Assembly (NCBI GenBank): GCA_028690485.1
Contig: JAQVBD010000012.1
Location: 1-37,668, forward strand
DNA length: 37,668 bases
Direction of reading: 5' to 3'
From: Endomicrobiaceae bacterium
Lineage (GTDB): Bacteria > Elusimicrobiota > Endomicrobiia > Endomicrobiales > Endomicrobiaceae
Made by a program: the position numbers and the translations under genes
In this document: positions 1-8,246 of the stretch, in pieces
Layout: each line of letters opens with the position of its first letter
Numbering within the stretch: position 1 is the stretch's first letter
The notes under the pieces: model-generated
Database searches by the model: none
What the model was told of the DNA's origin: nothing
What the model saw: the letters and a program-made list of their open reading frames with translations, nothing else

Positions 1-1374
1 CAATCGAAAAGGTCAATTATTAATTTTTTTAATGATGCCGGATTTAAAACATTTTGGATTTCTAATCAAAACTTTTCAGGATGGGGCAAGGCAAGCCTTA
101 TTACTTTAATTGCAAAAGATTCAAAAGAATATAAATTTATTAATAGATTTAGTTGGGAATCTTTAAAAGCACCATATGATGAAAAATTATTGCCAAGTTT
201 TGAAAAAGCTGTTAATGACCCTTATAAGAAAAAAATAATTTTTGTACATTTAATGGGTAGTCATGATGCATATAGAGATAGATATCCAAAACAATTTAAT
301 ATTTTTAAAGAAGATAAAAATTGGAGAACTCAAACAGTTGCGGAATATGATAATTCTATATTATATACAGATTATATTCTGAAAAAAATTATTGATATCC
401 TAATGCAAAAAAAAGAATTATCATACATGCTTTATTTCGCAGACCATGGCGAGGATGTTTACGAAGATGAAAAAAGCACTTTTGCTCATGCAGACTTTAT
501 AGGAACAAGACATATGTATGAGATACCATTCGTTTTATGGTTGTCAGATAAATATAAAAAAGATAGAACGGATATTATAGAAGAAATAGAAAAAGGAAAA
601 AACAAACCATATAATATTCAGCATATGATCCATACAATAACAGAATTATCCAATTTAGATAGTCCTGATATAGATAAAACAAAAAGTTTATTTTATGATA
701 TAAAACCTAGTAATATAACTAAAAATATAAAATATTTTGGAAATAAAATATGGCTGTATAGAGTAAATAATAAAAAAAGACTTTTACATTATTTTGATAA
801 ATATGAAGGTTTTGAAATAGATATACATTTTAATGAAAACAAACAATATTTTAATGTAAGTCATGACAATGTTGATGGTAATACAAATTTATATGATATG
901 TTTAGTGATATAATAAATCTGAAATCAAAATATTTTTTGTTAGATTGCAAAAATTTATCTAAGGAAAATAAAGAAAAAGCATTGTATGAATTAGAACAAA
1001 TCGTAACAAAATACAAATTGAGTAAAGATCATATAATAGTTGAATCTACAAATCCTGAAATGTTAGAGATTTTTACTAAATCTGGATTTTACACATCGTT
1101 CCGTCTAAGTGATTATTCTTACGATAAATCTCAGGAATATAATAACTATATAAAATCGATACAAAATGACATTGAAAAATTATCAAAAAATAATGTTACT
1201 TTTGTCTCGTCTGATGCAATTTTTTTTAGATATGTAACTTATTATTTTCCTAAAATGCCACATTTATTTTATGCAACAAATAAAAATTTTCATGACACAA
1301 CTCAATATATTTTAGAAACAGACAAGAATACAATGGCTGTTTTTAACCCAAACATTCAAAAGTTTTATGAATAA
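1..1374 (+). CDS. Sulfatase-family (phosphoethanolamine transferase-like) protein with GDPD/menorin-like C-terminal domain, 5' partial
   Basis: The reading frame is open from base 1, so the N-terminus lies outside the window; 457 residues are visible. The first ~190 residues are alkaline-phosphatase-superfamily sulfatase: 'AGFKTFWISNQ', 'FVHLMGSHDAY' and the metal-binding 'FADHGED' (D148, H149), all typical of EptA/CptA-like enzymes that transfer phosphoethanolamine to lipid A or surface glycans. The nucleophile threonine and N-terminal membrane segments are upstream and not visible. From about residue 240 a second domain follows. It carries 'GFEIDIHF' (E272, D274), 'VSHD' (H288, D289), 'YFLLDCKNL' and 'HIIVESTN', the strand pattern of the GDPD/menorin (FAM151) TIM-barrel superfamily. 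The 'HRVN'-type first motif reads YRVN, so one expected catalytic His is absent. A TTG at 190 is only an internal codon. Substrate is unknown. Confidence 0.8.
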   Translation, partial: QSKRSIINFFNDAGFKTFWISNQNFSGWGKASLITLIAKDSKEYKFINRFSWESLKAPYDEKLLPSFEKAVNDPYKKKIIFVHLMGSHDAYRDRYPKQFNIFKEDKNWRTQTVAEYDNSILYTDYILKKIIDILMQKKELSYMLYFADHGEDVYEDEKSTFAHADFIGTRHMYEIPFVLWLSDKYKKDRTDIIEEIEKGKNKPYNIQHMIHTITELSNLDSPDIDKTKSLFYDIKPSNITKNIKYFGNKIWLYRVNNKKRLLHYFDKYEGFEIDIHFNENKQYFNVSHDNVDGNTNLYDMFSDIINLKSKYFLLDCKNLSKENKEKALYELEQIVTKYKLSKDHIIVESTNPEMLEIFTKSGFYTSFRLSDYSYDKSQEYNNYIKSIQNDIEKLSKNNVTFVSSDAIFFRYVTYYFPKMPHLFYATNKNFHDTTQYILETDKNTMAVFNPNIQKFYE

Positions 1375-1423
1375 TTAACTAAACATAAAAATTTTCCCCA
1401 TTAAGTTAACTCAAAAGAAAATT

Positions 1424-1447
1424 AAAAATACATATATTTGTATTTTT
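1424..1447 (+). terminator. AT-rich hairpin, possible terminator after the sulfatase gene
   Basis: AAAAATACA (1424-1432) and TGTATTTTT (1439-1447) form a perfect 9-bp stem with a 6-base loop about 50 bases after the sulfatase stop. The right arm ends in T's. The stem has only one G-C pair and overlaps the -35 region of the next promoter, so a terminator role is weakly supported. Confidence 0.25.
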
Positions 1448-1466
1448 AGCTGTAATTGGCTATAAT
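1438..1466 (+). promoter_or_regulatory. Sigma-70-type promoter for the phoH operon
   Basis: TTGTAT (1438-1443), a 17-base spacer, then a perfect TATAAT (1461-1466), 44 bases before the phoH-like start codon. The -35 matches only half the consensus. The strong ribosome-binding site GGGGG lies at 1500-1504, 5 bases before the ATG. Confidence 0.6.
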
Positions 1467-1509
1467 TAGTACGAAATATAGCAAAATAATAGTATAAACG
1501 GGGGATAAT

Positions 1510-2814
1510 ATGAGCACAAAATCTTTTGTATTAGATACGAATGTCTTGTTGCATGATCCTGATTCGATTTTTTCATTTAAGGACAATAAAGTTGTAATCC
1601 CTTTGACAGTTATAGAAGAGTTAGATAGTTTCAAAAAACTTAATGATGAAAGAGGAAGAAGTGCCAGATTAATATCTAGAATTTTAGATGGTTTAAGAGA
1701 TAAAGGAAAACTTTCTCAAGGAGTACCTCTTAAAAACGGTGGTACACTTGTTATAGAAATGATGAGGCAGGTTGAGTTTCCAAAAGAATTTATAGTTTCA
1801 AAGTCAGATCACCAAATATTATCAATAGCATTATACTTAAAGCAAAAAGGTGAAAATGTTATTTTTATAACAAAAGATATAAACTTAAGAATTAAAGCTG
1901 AAATTCTTGAAATAAAAACTCAAGATTATGAAAAATCAAAAGTAAAAATGGATGAAATATATACTGGTTGGAAAGAAATAAAAGTTTCTTCAGATAAAAT
2001 TGATCAGTTTTATAAAAATGGTAAAGTTTCAATCAAAGAAGAATTTTATCCAAATGAATGTGTGTTTTTAAAAGATGAAGCAGGTTCTTCAAAAAGTGCA
2101 CTTGCAAAATATTCTCCTGATGTTAAATGTCTTCAGCCATTGTTTCATATAAATGCTCAACCATGGGGTTTGAAACCTTTAAATATTGAACAGAGATTTG
2201 CTTTGGAACTTTTGCTTTGTAATGAAATAAGTTTAGTTACTCTTATTGGATTACCAGGTGCAGGTAAAACTTTATTGGCTCTTGCTTGCGGACTTCAAAA
2301 AACTGTAGAAGAAAGACAATTCAGAAGATTATATATTGCACGTCCTATTATTCCTATGGGGAAAGATATTGGTTTTTTACCTGGGACAAAAGAAGAAAAA
2401 TTAGTATCGTGGATGGGAGCAATTAACGATAATTTAGAATTTTTAATGGATAAAGGACATGAAGATTCAAAAGTTGAAGAAAAAATAGATTATTTGTTTA
2501 ATTCCGGACAGATTGAAGTTGATTCGTTAACTTATATTAGAGGGAGATCCTTACCTAAACAGTATATAATTATTGATGATGCACAAAATCTTACTCCTCA
2601 TGAAGTAAAAACTATTATTTCAAGAGCCGGTGCAGGTACAAAGATTGTTCTTACCGGTGATCCATATCAAATAGATAATCCTTATTTGGATGCATCATCA
2701 AATGGTTTAACATATTTAGTTGAAAGATTTAAAGGCCAATCAATTTATGGACATTTAATGTTCTCAAAAAGTGAAAGAAGTATACTTGCTGGTTTGGCAT
2801 CGGAGTTATTATAA
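1510..2814 (+). CDS. PIN domain-PhoH family ATPase (PhoH2/YlaK type)
   Basis: The 434-residue protein fuses an N-terminal PIN ribonuclease domain to a C-terminal PhoH P-loop ATPase, the PhoH2/YlaK architecture. The PIN domain shows 'FVLDTNVLLHDP' (catalytic D9) and 'VIEELDSFK' (E36/E37, D39). The PhoH part has Walker A GLPGAGKT near residues 247-254, 'ARPIIPMGKDIGFLPG', and Walker B 'IIIDDAQNLTPHE' near 352-357. Mycobacterial PhoH2 is an RNA helicase/ribonuclease, so an ATP-driven RNA-cleaving role in the cytoplasm is the best family-based guess. The start is fixed by a G-rich ribosome-binding site and an upstream consensus -10. It heads an apparent operon with a PHP phosphoesterase (3 bases downstream) and a DUF2779 nuclease. 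Confidence 0.93.
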   Translation: MSTKSFVLDTNVLLHDPDSIFSFKDNKVVIPLTVIEELDSFKKLNDERGRSARLISRILDGLRDKGKLSQGVPLKNGGTLVIEMMRQVEFPKEFIVSKSDHQILSIALYLKQKGENVIFITKDINLRIKAEILEIKTQDYEKSKVKMDEIYTGWKEIKVSSDKIDQFYKNGKVSIKEEFYPNECVFLKDEAGSSKSALAKYSPDVKCLQPLFHINAQPWGLKPLNIEQRFALELLLCNEISLVTLIGLPGAGKTLLALACGLQKTVEERQFRRLYIARPIIPMGKDIGFLPGTKEEKLVSWMGAINDNLEFLMDKGHEDSKVEEKIDYLFNSGQIEVDSLTYIRGRSLPKQYIIIDDAQNLTPHEVKTIISRAGAGTKIVLTGDPYQIDNPYLDASSNGLTYLVERFKGQSIYGHLMFSKSERSILAGLASELL

Positions 2815-2817
2815 CAA

Positions 2818-3693
2818 ATGCAACACGAAGATTTTTTTGTTGATTTACATATACATACGAGTTATTCTGATGGAGTTTTTTCGCCTTTTGAAGCAGTTGC
2901 ATATGCATCAAAAGTTGGACTATCAGCTATTAGTATAACAGATCATGACACAGTTGATGGAATTGGTGAAGCGATAGAAGCTGGAAAGCAATATGGTGTT
3001 GAGGTTATTCCGGGTATTGAATTATCAGCAGAGTTAAATAATATAACTAAAACTGAAATGCATATTCTTGGTTATTATATTAATTGGAAATCTCAAACTT
3101 TTAAAGATGCTTTGTCCATATTTAAAAAAGTGAGAGTTCAAAGAGCAAAAGAAATTTTTTCAAAATTAGAATCAATTGGTATAAAATTAAAGCCTGATGG
3201 TTTAATTGCTTGCATAGGTGAAAAAATAGTTGGAAGACTTCATTTCGCAAAAGCATTACTTGAAGGCAAATATGTATCGTCTATATCAGATGCTTTTCAA
3301 AAATATTTAGGGATAGATAAACCAGCATATGTTCCTAAGCATTATATAACTCCGGCTGATGCAATAGGTTTAATTATCAGAGCAGGCGGTATTCCTGTTT
3401 TAGCTCATCCATACTATGGTCATTATAGTAATAAAAATATTTTCAAAGGGCTCATTAACGATGGGCTTATGGGCATAGAAGCATGGCACAATAGACATCC
3501 TCAGCATATCGTTAAAAAGTTTTTAAGTATAGCAGATGAAATGAATTTAATTGCTACTGGCGGTTCTGATTGTCATGGGGCTTACGGTAATGAAACACCA
3601 ATAATGGGTAAAATAAAAGTACCATACAGTGTTGTTGAATTACTAGAAGAGAAGAAAAGACAATTAGATAAAAAAAACAATACTCTATTGTAA
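2818..3693 (+). CDS. PHP domain phosphoesterase (TrpH/YciV, RNase AM-like)
   Basis: The 291-residue protein is a stand-alone PHP-domain metallo-phosphoesterase. Metal ligands are visible: 'DLHIHTSYSDG' (H11, H13, D18), 'ITDHDT' (D42-H43-D44), 'GIELSAE', 'LAHP' and 'GGSDCHG'. The layout matches YciV/RNase AM, a 5'-3' exonuclease and 3',5'-nucleotide bisphosphate phosphatase that trims RNA ends, rather than histidinol phosphatase. The ATG lies 3 bases after the phoH-like stop; GGAG at 2802-2805 inside that gene is a rather distant ribosome-binding site, so translation is probably coupled. With PIN-PhoH upstream and DUF2779 downstream, it suggests a nucleic-acid processing unit, but the substrate cannot be read from sequence. 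Confidence 0.88.
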   Translation: MQHEDFFVDLHIHTSYSDGVFSPFEAVAYASKVGLSAISITDHDTVDGIGEAIEAGKQYGVEVIPGIELSAELNNITKTEMHILGYYINWKSQTFKDALSIFKKVRVQRAKEIFSKLESIGIKLKPDGLIACIGEKIVGRLHFAKALLEGKYVSSISDAFQKYLGIDKPAYVPKHYITPADAIGLIIRAGGIPVLAHPYYGHYSNKNIFKGLINDGLMGIEAWHNRHPQHIVKKFLSIADEMNLIATGGSDCHGAYGNETPIMGKIKVPYSVVELLEEKKRQLDKKNNTLL

Positions 3694-3707
3694 ATATTTT
3701 CCATAAT

Positions 3708-5165
3708 ATGAAACCAATAAATAAATCTCTTTTTCTTAAATCTATAGAATGTCCGGTTTTTGCTTGGCATTTATACAGAAATTTGGTTAAGAAAGATTCT
3801 TCTTTGAGTGATGATTTTTTAATTTTAGAAGCGAAAAATATTCACAATATGGCAAAGAGTTTATTTCCTGAAGGTGTTCAAGTTTCTGGTATTTTAGAGG
3901 ATGCAATAAATCAAACACAACAGTTAATATCTGATAAAAATATAAAAACAATTTTTGCACCGGTTTTTGAATATAAAGGTTTTATTGCCAGAGCTGATAT
4001 CATGCATAGAGTTAATGATGGTTGGCAAATTATAGAAGTAAAATCTGGTAATAAGTGGAAAAATAAATATATATCAGATATTGCATATTCTGCACTAATT
4101 ATTTCAAAACATATTAAATGCATATCAAAAGCTCGAATGATGCTTTTATCTAAAGATTTTCGTTTAGGGAAATCTTTAGATGAATTGTTTACAACAATAG
4201 ATTGTAGTTTTGATGTTTTCACTAAAGCTGATGATTTTAATAATCTTTTAGAACATTCAAAAGAAGTCTTACATGCTGATAATCCTCCGCAAGGAAAATT
4301 GAAAATGCCATGTAAAAAATGTTCTTTATTTAAAGAATGTACAGGAAAAGATATTGAATATCATATATTTGATCTTCCTAGATTATCAAAACTTGTTTTG
4401 GATAAATTATGTGAATCAAAGATATTTCAAATCAAAGATATTCCGGATGATATAGAATTGACAGAGATGCAAAAAATAGTTAAAAATTGTGTAATTCAAG
4501 ATAAAATTTTTATAAGACCAAATTTAAAAATAGAATTAGATAAAATAAAATTTCCGGTTTATTATCTTGATTTTGAATCTGTTATGACAATATATCCTCT
4601 ATATAGCAATATTCCTCCGCATACTCAGATTTTGACACAATATTCTGTTCATAAATGTGATAAACCTGCTAATATAGTTAACCATTTTGAATATATTGCT
4701 GATCATACAAAAGACTGTAGAAAAATAATTGCAGAAAAATTAGTTGAAGTTCTTGGAAAAGAAGGGAGTATTATTACATACTCTTCTTTTGAACAGCAAA
4801 TAATTACAAAATTAATAAAAATTTGTCCTCATTTAACAAAAGAGTTACAATCTATTTGTGATAGGATAGTAGATCTTGAGGCTATATTGAGAATAAATTA
4901 TTATGATAAAAATTTTCATGGCAGAACTTCAATAAAAAAAGTTTTACCGGTTATGATATCTGATATGAATTATAGCGAGTTGGAAATTGCTGAAGGCGGT
5001 GTAGCTTTGTCAGCATTTGCATATATGGCAATGGGTTTATATGAACAAGATAAAATAAAACAAACAAAAAAGAATCTTTTAGAATATTGTAAATTAGATA
5101 CATTAGCACTTGTTAAGATGCATAAATTTTTAGTTGATGTTGCTGAAAACAATATAAAAGATTAA
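3708..5165 (+). CDS. DUF2779 family protein: RecB/Cas4-like nuclease plus DEDD exonuclease-like domain
   Basis: The 485-residue protein matches the DUF2779 pattern. The N-terminal half looks like a PD-(D/E)XK nuclease: 'GFIARADIM' (D97) and 'IIEVKSG' (E110-V-K112). C15 in 'SIECP' together with CxxCx5C at C202, C205, C211 could ligate an iron-sulfur cluster, as in Cas4 and AddB. The second half looks like an RNase H-fold DEDD exonuclease: 'YYLDFESV' (D288, E290), 'TYSSFEQ', 'DLEAIL' and the closing 'YCKLDTLALV' (D464). The start is 14 bases after the PHP gene with no clear Shine-Dalgarno, consistent with coupling. No cas genes are near, so CRISPR adaptation is not indicated. It ends 40 bases from the convergent cysteine desulfurase gene. 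Confidence 0.85.
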   Translation: MKPINKSLFLKSIECPVFAWHLYRNLVKKDSSLSDDFLILEAKNIHNMAKSLFPEGVQVSGILEDAINQTQQLISDKNIKTIFAPVFEYKGFIARADIMHRVNDGWQIIEVKSGNKWKNKYISDIAYSALIISKHIKCISKARMMLLSKDFRLGKSLDELFTTIDCSFDVFTKADDFNNLLEHSKEVLHADNPPQGKLKMPCKKCSLFKECTGKDIEYHIFDLPRLSKLVLDKLCESKIFQIKDIPDDIELTEMQKIVKNCVIQDKIFIRPNLKIELDKIKFPVYYLDFESVMTIYPLYSNIPPHTQILTQYSVHKCDKPANIVNHFEYIADHTKDCRKIIAEKLVEVLGKEGSIITYSSFEQQIITKLIKICPHLTKELQSICDRIVDLEAILRINYYDKNFHGRTSIKKVLPVMISDMNYSELEIAEGGVALSAFAYMAMGLYEQDKIKQTKKNLLEYCKLDTLALVKMHKFLVDVAENNIKD

Positions 5166-5204
5166 ATAAACATATTTTATAAATTCATTAAATTCAATTA
5201 ACAA

Positions 5205-6398
5205 TTATTTATAATTTTTAGAGTTCCAAACCGGAGACATCTGTCTGACTTTGTCAACAAGTTTTGGTAAAACTTCCAAAACATAATCAATATCTTCTTT
5301 GTTATTCTGTTTGCCTAAAGAAAATCTTATAGTGCCTTGTGATGCAAGGGGGCTTGCTCCAATAGCTTTTAAAACATGAGAAGGTTCTGTTGATCCGGAT
5401 GCACAAGCTGATCCTGTAGAAACTGCAATTCCTTCCATATCTAACATTAAAAGTAATGATTCACCTTCTATGTAATTAAAACTTACATTCAAAATATTTG
5501 AAACGGAATTATTTATATCAGTATTTATTATAACTTCAGGTATTTGTGCTATAATTCCATCTTTTAATTTATTTCTTAAAATAGATGTTTTTTCATTTTC
5601 AATATCTATTCCTTTTGTTGCAAGTTCCAATGCTTTTGTCATACCGACTATACTAGGAATATTTTCTGTACCGGGTTTTAAGTCATTTTCGTGATGCCCC
5701 CCATGAAATAGAGGGGAAATCTTAGTCCCTTTTTTTATATATAAAGCTCCGACACCTTTAGGACCATAAAATTTATGAGCTGAAACTGATAATAAATCTA
5801 TTCCCATTTTCTGGACATCTAATTTTATTTTCCCTGCAGTTTGTACTGCATCTGTATGAAATAGAATTGGATTTGTTCTGGTTTTATTTATTTCTTTTAG
5901 CATTTTTCCTATTTCTTCTATTGGTTCAATAATACCAATTTCATTATTTGCATGCATAATACTTATGATAACAGTTTCATTCGTTATTTTATTTTTAATT
6001 TCTTCTATATTAACTTTTCCTGTTGAATCTGTTGAAATATAATCAACTTTGTATCCATTTTTTTCTAAATATTGGCAAGTATATAACACTGCATGATGCT
6101 CTATTTGGCTTGTAATAATATGATTGCCTTTGTTAGCTAAAAGGGCACCTTTTATTGCTATATTGTCTGATTCAGTTCCACAACTAGTAAATATAACTTC
6201 ATCAGTATATTGTGCATTTATTAGTTTTGCAAAAGACTCTCTTGATTTTAATAAAGCTTTTTTACTGTCTTGTCCATATTGATGAAATGATGAAGCATTT
6301 CCATAAATATCAGAAAAGTATGGCATCATTGCTTCAACGACTTCTTCCCGTACATAAGTGGTTGCACTATTGTCAAGATAAACATTTCTTTTTTTCAT
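5205..6398 (-). CDS. Cysteine desulfurase (NifS/IscS class)
   Basis: A 397-residue PLP enzyme that removes sulfur from cysteine as a protein persulfide for Fe-S clusters, thiolation and cofactors. 'YLDNSATT' opens the protein, 'HHAVLYTC' is the PLP-stacking His region, 'SVSAHKFYGPKG' carries the PLP lysine K209, and 'STGSACASGS' carries the persulfide cysteine C332. The C332 loop is of the long class I (IscS/NifS) type. Its ATG overlaps the mltG stop by 4 bases (ATGA), so the two are translationally coupled at the end of the minus-strand operon. No IscU or NifU scaffold gene and no thiolase partner is present here, so which sulfur acceptor it serves is unknown. Confidence 0.95.
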   Translation of the reverse strand: MKKRNVYLDNSATTYVREEVVEAMMPYFSDIYGNASSFHQYGQDSKKALLKSRESFAKLINAQYTDEVIFTSCGTESDNIAIKGALLANKGNHIITSQIEHHAVLYTCQYLEKNGYKVDYISTDSTGKVNIEEIKNKITNETVIISIMHANNEIGIIEPIEEIGKMLKEINKTRTNPILFHTDAVQTAGKIKLDVQKMGIDLLSVSAHKFYGPKGVGALYIKKGTKISPLFHGGHHENDLKPGTENIPSIVGMTKALELATKGIDIENEKTSILRNKLKDGIIAQIPEVIINTDINNSVSNILNVSFNYIEGESLLLMLDMEGIAVSTGSACASGSTEPSHVLKAIGASPLASQGTIRFSLGKQNNKEDIDYVLEVLPKLVDKVRQMSPVWNSKNYK

Positions 6399-7342
6399 TG
6401 TTTTGCCTTCTTTTTTGAAGCTATTTTATTTTTTACATGTTCATTGAAAGTACTTGAAAAAAAATGAGTCCCGTTGCCTTTTGATACAAAAAACAAATTA
6501 TCAGTAGTTGCCGGATATAAAACGGCTTCTATTGATTTTATTCCGGGATTACATATAGGTCCTGGAGGAAGACCATGGTATTTATATGTATTATACTCAG
6601 ATTCAAATTTTAAATCTTCAAAAGAAAGTCTTTCTTTGTTTATTCCCAAACCATATAATACTGTTGCACATGATTCCAGTTTCATTTTTTTCTTTAACCT
6701 GTTTAGAAATATAGCAGCAATCATAGGTCTTTCTTTTGGAGAAACAGCTTCTTTTTCTACTATAGATGCAAGAGTAATAATATCATAAACAGACATATTT
6801 AATTGCTTGCATCTTTCTTTCATATCTTTTGTAAAAGATTTGTTAAATTCATCGTTCATCATATTGATTATATCAATTTCACTAGATGAAGGTACAATAA
6901 AATATGTATCCGGGAAAAGAAATCCTTCTATCTTTTTTTCAGTTGCAATTTTTATAAAATTTTCTGATTTGCATATACCTTTCTCTTCTAAAATATTACC
7001 AATTTTTTTAATATCAAATCCTTCCGGTATAGTTAATTTTATATTTGAGTTTTCTCCGTTTTTTATTTTAAGTATTATTTTAAATACATTATCTTTTGTT
7101 TTGAATTCATATGCTCCAGCTTTTAATTTTTTAGAATAATTAAAAGTTTTTATTAATACAATAAAAACTTTTTCAGAGTAAATTAATTTAGAATCTTTAA
7201 GTATTGTAGCGATAGCTTTTGGTGATGAACCTTTAGGTATAATAACTTCCACAACATTATTTTCAGTTTTATGAAAAATTATTAATGTTAGAAATATTAC
7301 AAAAAATATAGAAACTAATATTGTTATCTTTTTTTTAGCCAT
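6395..7342 (-). CDS. mltG: Endolytic murein transglycosylase MltG (YceG-like)
   Basis: A 315-residue membrane-anchored lytic transglycosylase that cleaves nascent glycan strands and so sets peptidoglycan chain length. One N-terminal transmembrane helix (about residues 6-24) is followed by a LysM-like region ('VIIPKGSSPKAIATIL', 'LTIPEGFDIKKIG'). The catalytic YceG domain shows 'GFLFPDTYF', 'LASIVEKEA' (predicted catalytic E196), 'FLNRL' and 'YNTYKYHGLPPGPICNPG'. Length and motif order match the family. The 5' end overlaps the upstream NYN-domain gene by 19 bases and the 3' end overlaps the desulfurase start. In many bacteria mltG sits next to ruvX, and here only the NYN gene separates them. 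Confidence 0.95.
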   Translation of the reverse strand: MAKKKITILVSIFFVIFLTLIIFHKTENNVVEVIIPKGSSPKAIATILKDSKLIYSEKVFIVLIKTFNYSKKLKAGAYEFKTKDNVFKIILKIKNGENSNIKLTIPEGFDIKKIGNILEEKGICKSENFIKIATEKKIEGFLFPDTYFIVPSSSEIDIINMMNDEFNKSFTKDMKERCKQLNMSVYDIITLASIVEKEAVSPKERPMIAAIFLNRLKKKMKLESCATVLYGLGINKERLSFEDLKFESEYNTYKYHGLPPGPICNPGIKSIEAVLYPATTDNLFFVSKGNGTHFFSSTFNEHVKNKIASKKKAKQ

Positions 7343-7809
7343 AAATCACTGAGTTCTTTACTAATTTCAGAAAAATCGTCTTTTTGGTTAATTTTTATTA
7401 AATTATTTAGAGATGTTTTTTGTTTATGTTTAATATAAATAAAATCTGCAACTGACATCTTTTTTGCCCCTTTTCCACCAATTCGTCTATATATTCCTTT
7501 ATCATTAGAAACAACAACGATATTATATGGTTTTTCTGAGTTTTCAATATAATCAACTATTACATCATCAGCTGTTTTTTGTCCATCACTAAAGATTGTT
7601 TTTATACCTTTAATTGATGTCTTTGTATATCCGTCAAATTCATAAGGATTTTTGCTTTTGCAATCAAAAACTACAATAATAGTATTTTTCCCATGAGGTT
7701 GATATTCTATAATAAAATCTATCAATTTGTTTCTTGAAGTTTCAAGGTTTTTAGCATTAAACAAATCACTGTATTTTATAACATTATAACCATCAACAAT
7801 ATATTCCAT
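7324..7809 (-). CDS. NYN domain (YacP/Rae1-like) putative ribonuclease
   Basis: A 161-residue protein of the NYN/YacP family, PIN-like nucleases. 'YIVDGYNVIKYSD' gives the first acidic residue (D6). 'IVVFD' and 'DGQKTADDVIVDYI' give the central acidic cluster, and 'IVVVSNDKGIYRRIGGKGAKKMSVADFI' is the conserved C-terminal segment. Rae1/YacP in Bacillus is a ribosome-associated endoribonuclease. The visible acidic residues suggest an active enzyme, but the target RNA is unknown. The gene lies between ruvX and mltG in the minus-strand operon, 17 bases after ruvX, and overlaps mltG by 19 bases. Confidence 0.85.
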   Translation of the reverse strand: MEYIVDGYNVIKYSDLFNAKNLETSRNKLIDFIIEYQPHGKNTIIVVFDCKSKNPYEFDGYTKTSIKGIKTIFSDGQKTADDVIVDYIENSEKPYNIVVVSNDKGIYRRIGGKGAKKMSVADFIYIKHKQKTSLNNLIKINQKDDFSEISKELSDLWLKKR

Positions 7810-7826
7810 AAGATTTACACTATAAT

Positions 7827-8246
7827 TTAGTTTGCTTTAATATCTAAATATGTTTGCAAAATAAAAGTTGCTGCAATTTTATCTCTTAAATTTTTTCTTT
7901 TTTCCCTAGAAATATTAGCTTCTTCAATAAGAACTCTGTCTGCTTGCACAGTAGTTAATCGTTCATCTATTGTTTCTACTAGGATATCGGTTTTCTTTTT
8001 TAATTCTTCTACAAATTCTCTGGCAATATTAGCCATTTCGCCTTCACTGGAATTCATATTTATTGGAACCCCGACAACAATACAGCTCACTTCATTATCT
8101 TTTACTATTTTTAAAATATTATCTACATTATTATTGAGACCTTTACTTTCTATAACATCAAAAGGCTGTGCCATCATACCTAATATATCTGATAAAGATA
8201 ATCCTATTCTTTTTTTGCCGTAATCTATTCCTAAGAATCTTCCCAT
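7827..8246 (-). CDS. ruvX: Putative pre-16S rRNA nuclease / Holliday junction resolvase-like YqgF (RuvX)
   Basis: A 139-residue RNase H-fold protein of the usual YqgF length. 'FLGIDYGKKRIGLSLSD' carries the first catalytic aspartate (D8). 'CIVVGVPINMNSSEG' and 'VETIDERLTT' supply the remaining acidic positions, and 'RDKIAATFILQTYLD' is the conserved C-terminus. E. coli YqgF takes part in 5' maturation of 16S rRNA; a resolvase activity has also been reported for homologs. The start overlaps the cinA stop by one base, so the two are probably coupled. Confidence 0.94.
   Translation of the reverse strand: MGRFLGIDYGKKRIGLSLSDILGMMAQPFDVIESKGLNNNVDNILKIVKDNEVSCIVVGVPINMNSSEGEMANIAREFVEELKKKTDILVETIDERLTTVQADRVLIEEANISREKRKNLRDKIAATFILQTYLDIKAN

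Noticed and set aside
190-1374. The TTG at 190 as the true start of the sulfatase gene
   Set aside because: The frame is open to base 1 and encodes conserved sulfatase motifs upstream of 190, so the gene is partial at the edge.
3708-5165. DUF2779 protein as Cas4 of a CRISPR system
   Set aside because: No repeats, cas1, cas2 or effector genes are in the window, and the C-terminal DEDD-like half is not part of Cas4.
5166-5204. A bidirectional terminator between the convergent DUF2779 and cysteine desulfurase genes
   Set aside because: The 39 bases are almost all A/T and contain no stem long enough to be convincing.
6474-7139. Open frames of over 100 codons on the + strand opposite mltG
   Set aside because: They are antisense to a clear gene, have no recognisable domain and no ribosome-binding sites; AT-rich antisense frames stay open by chance.
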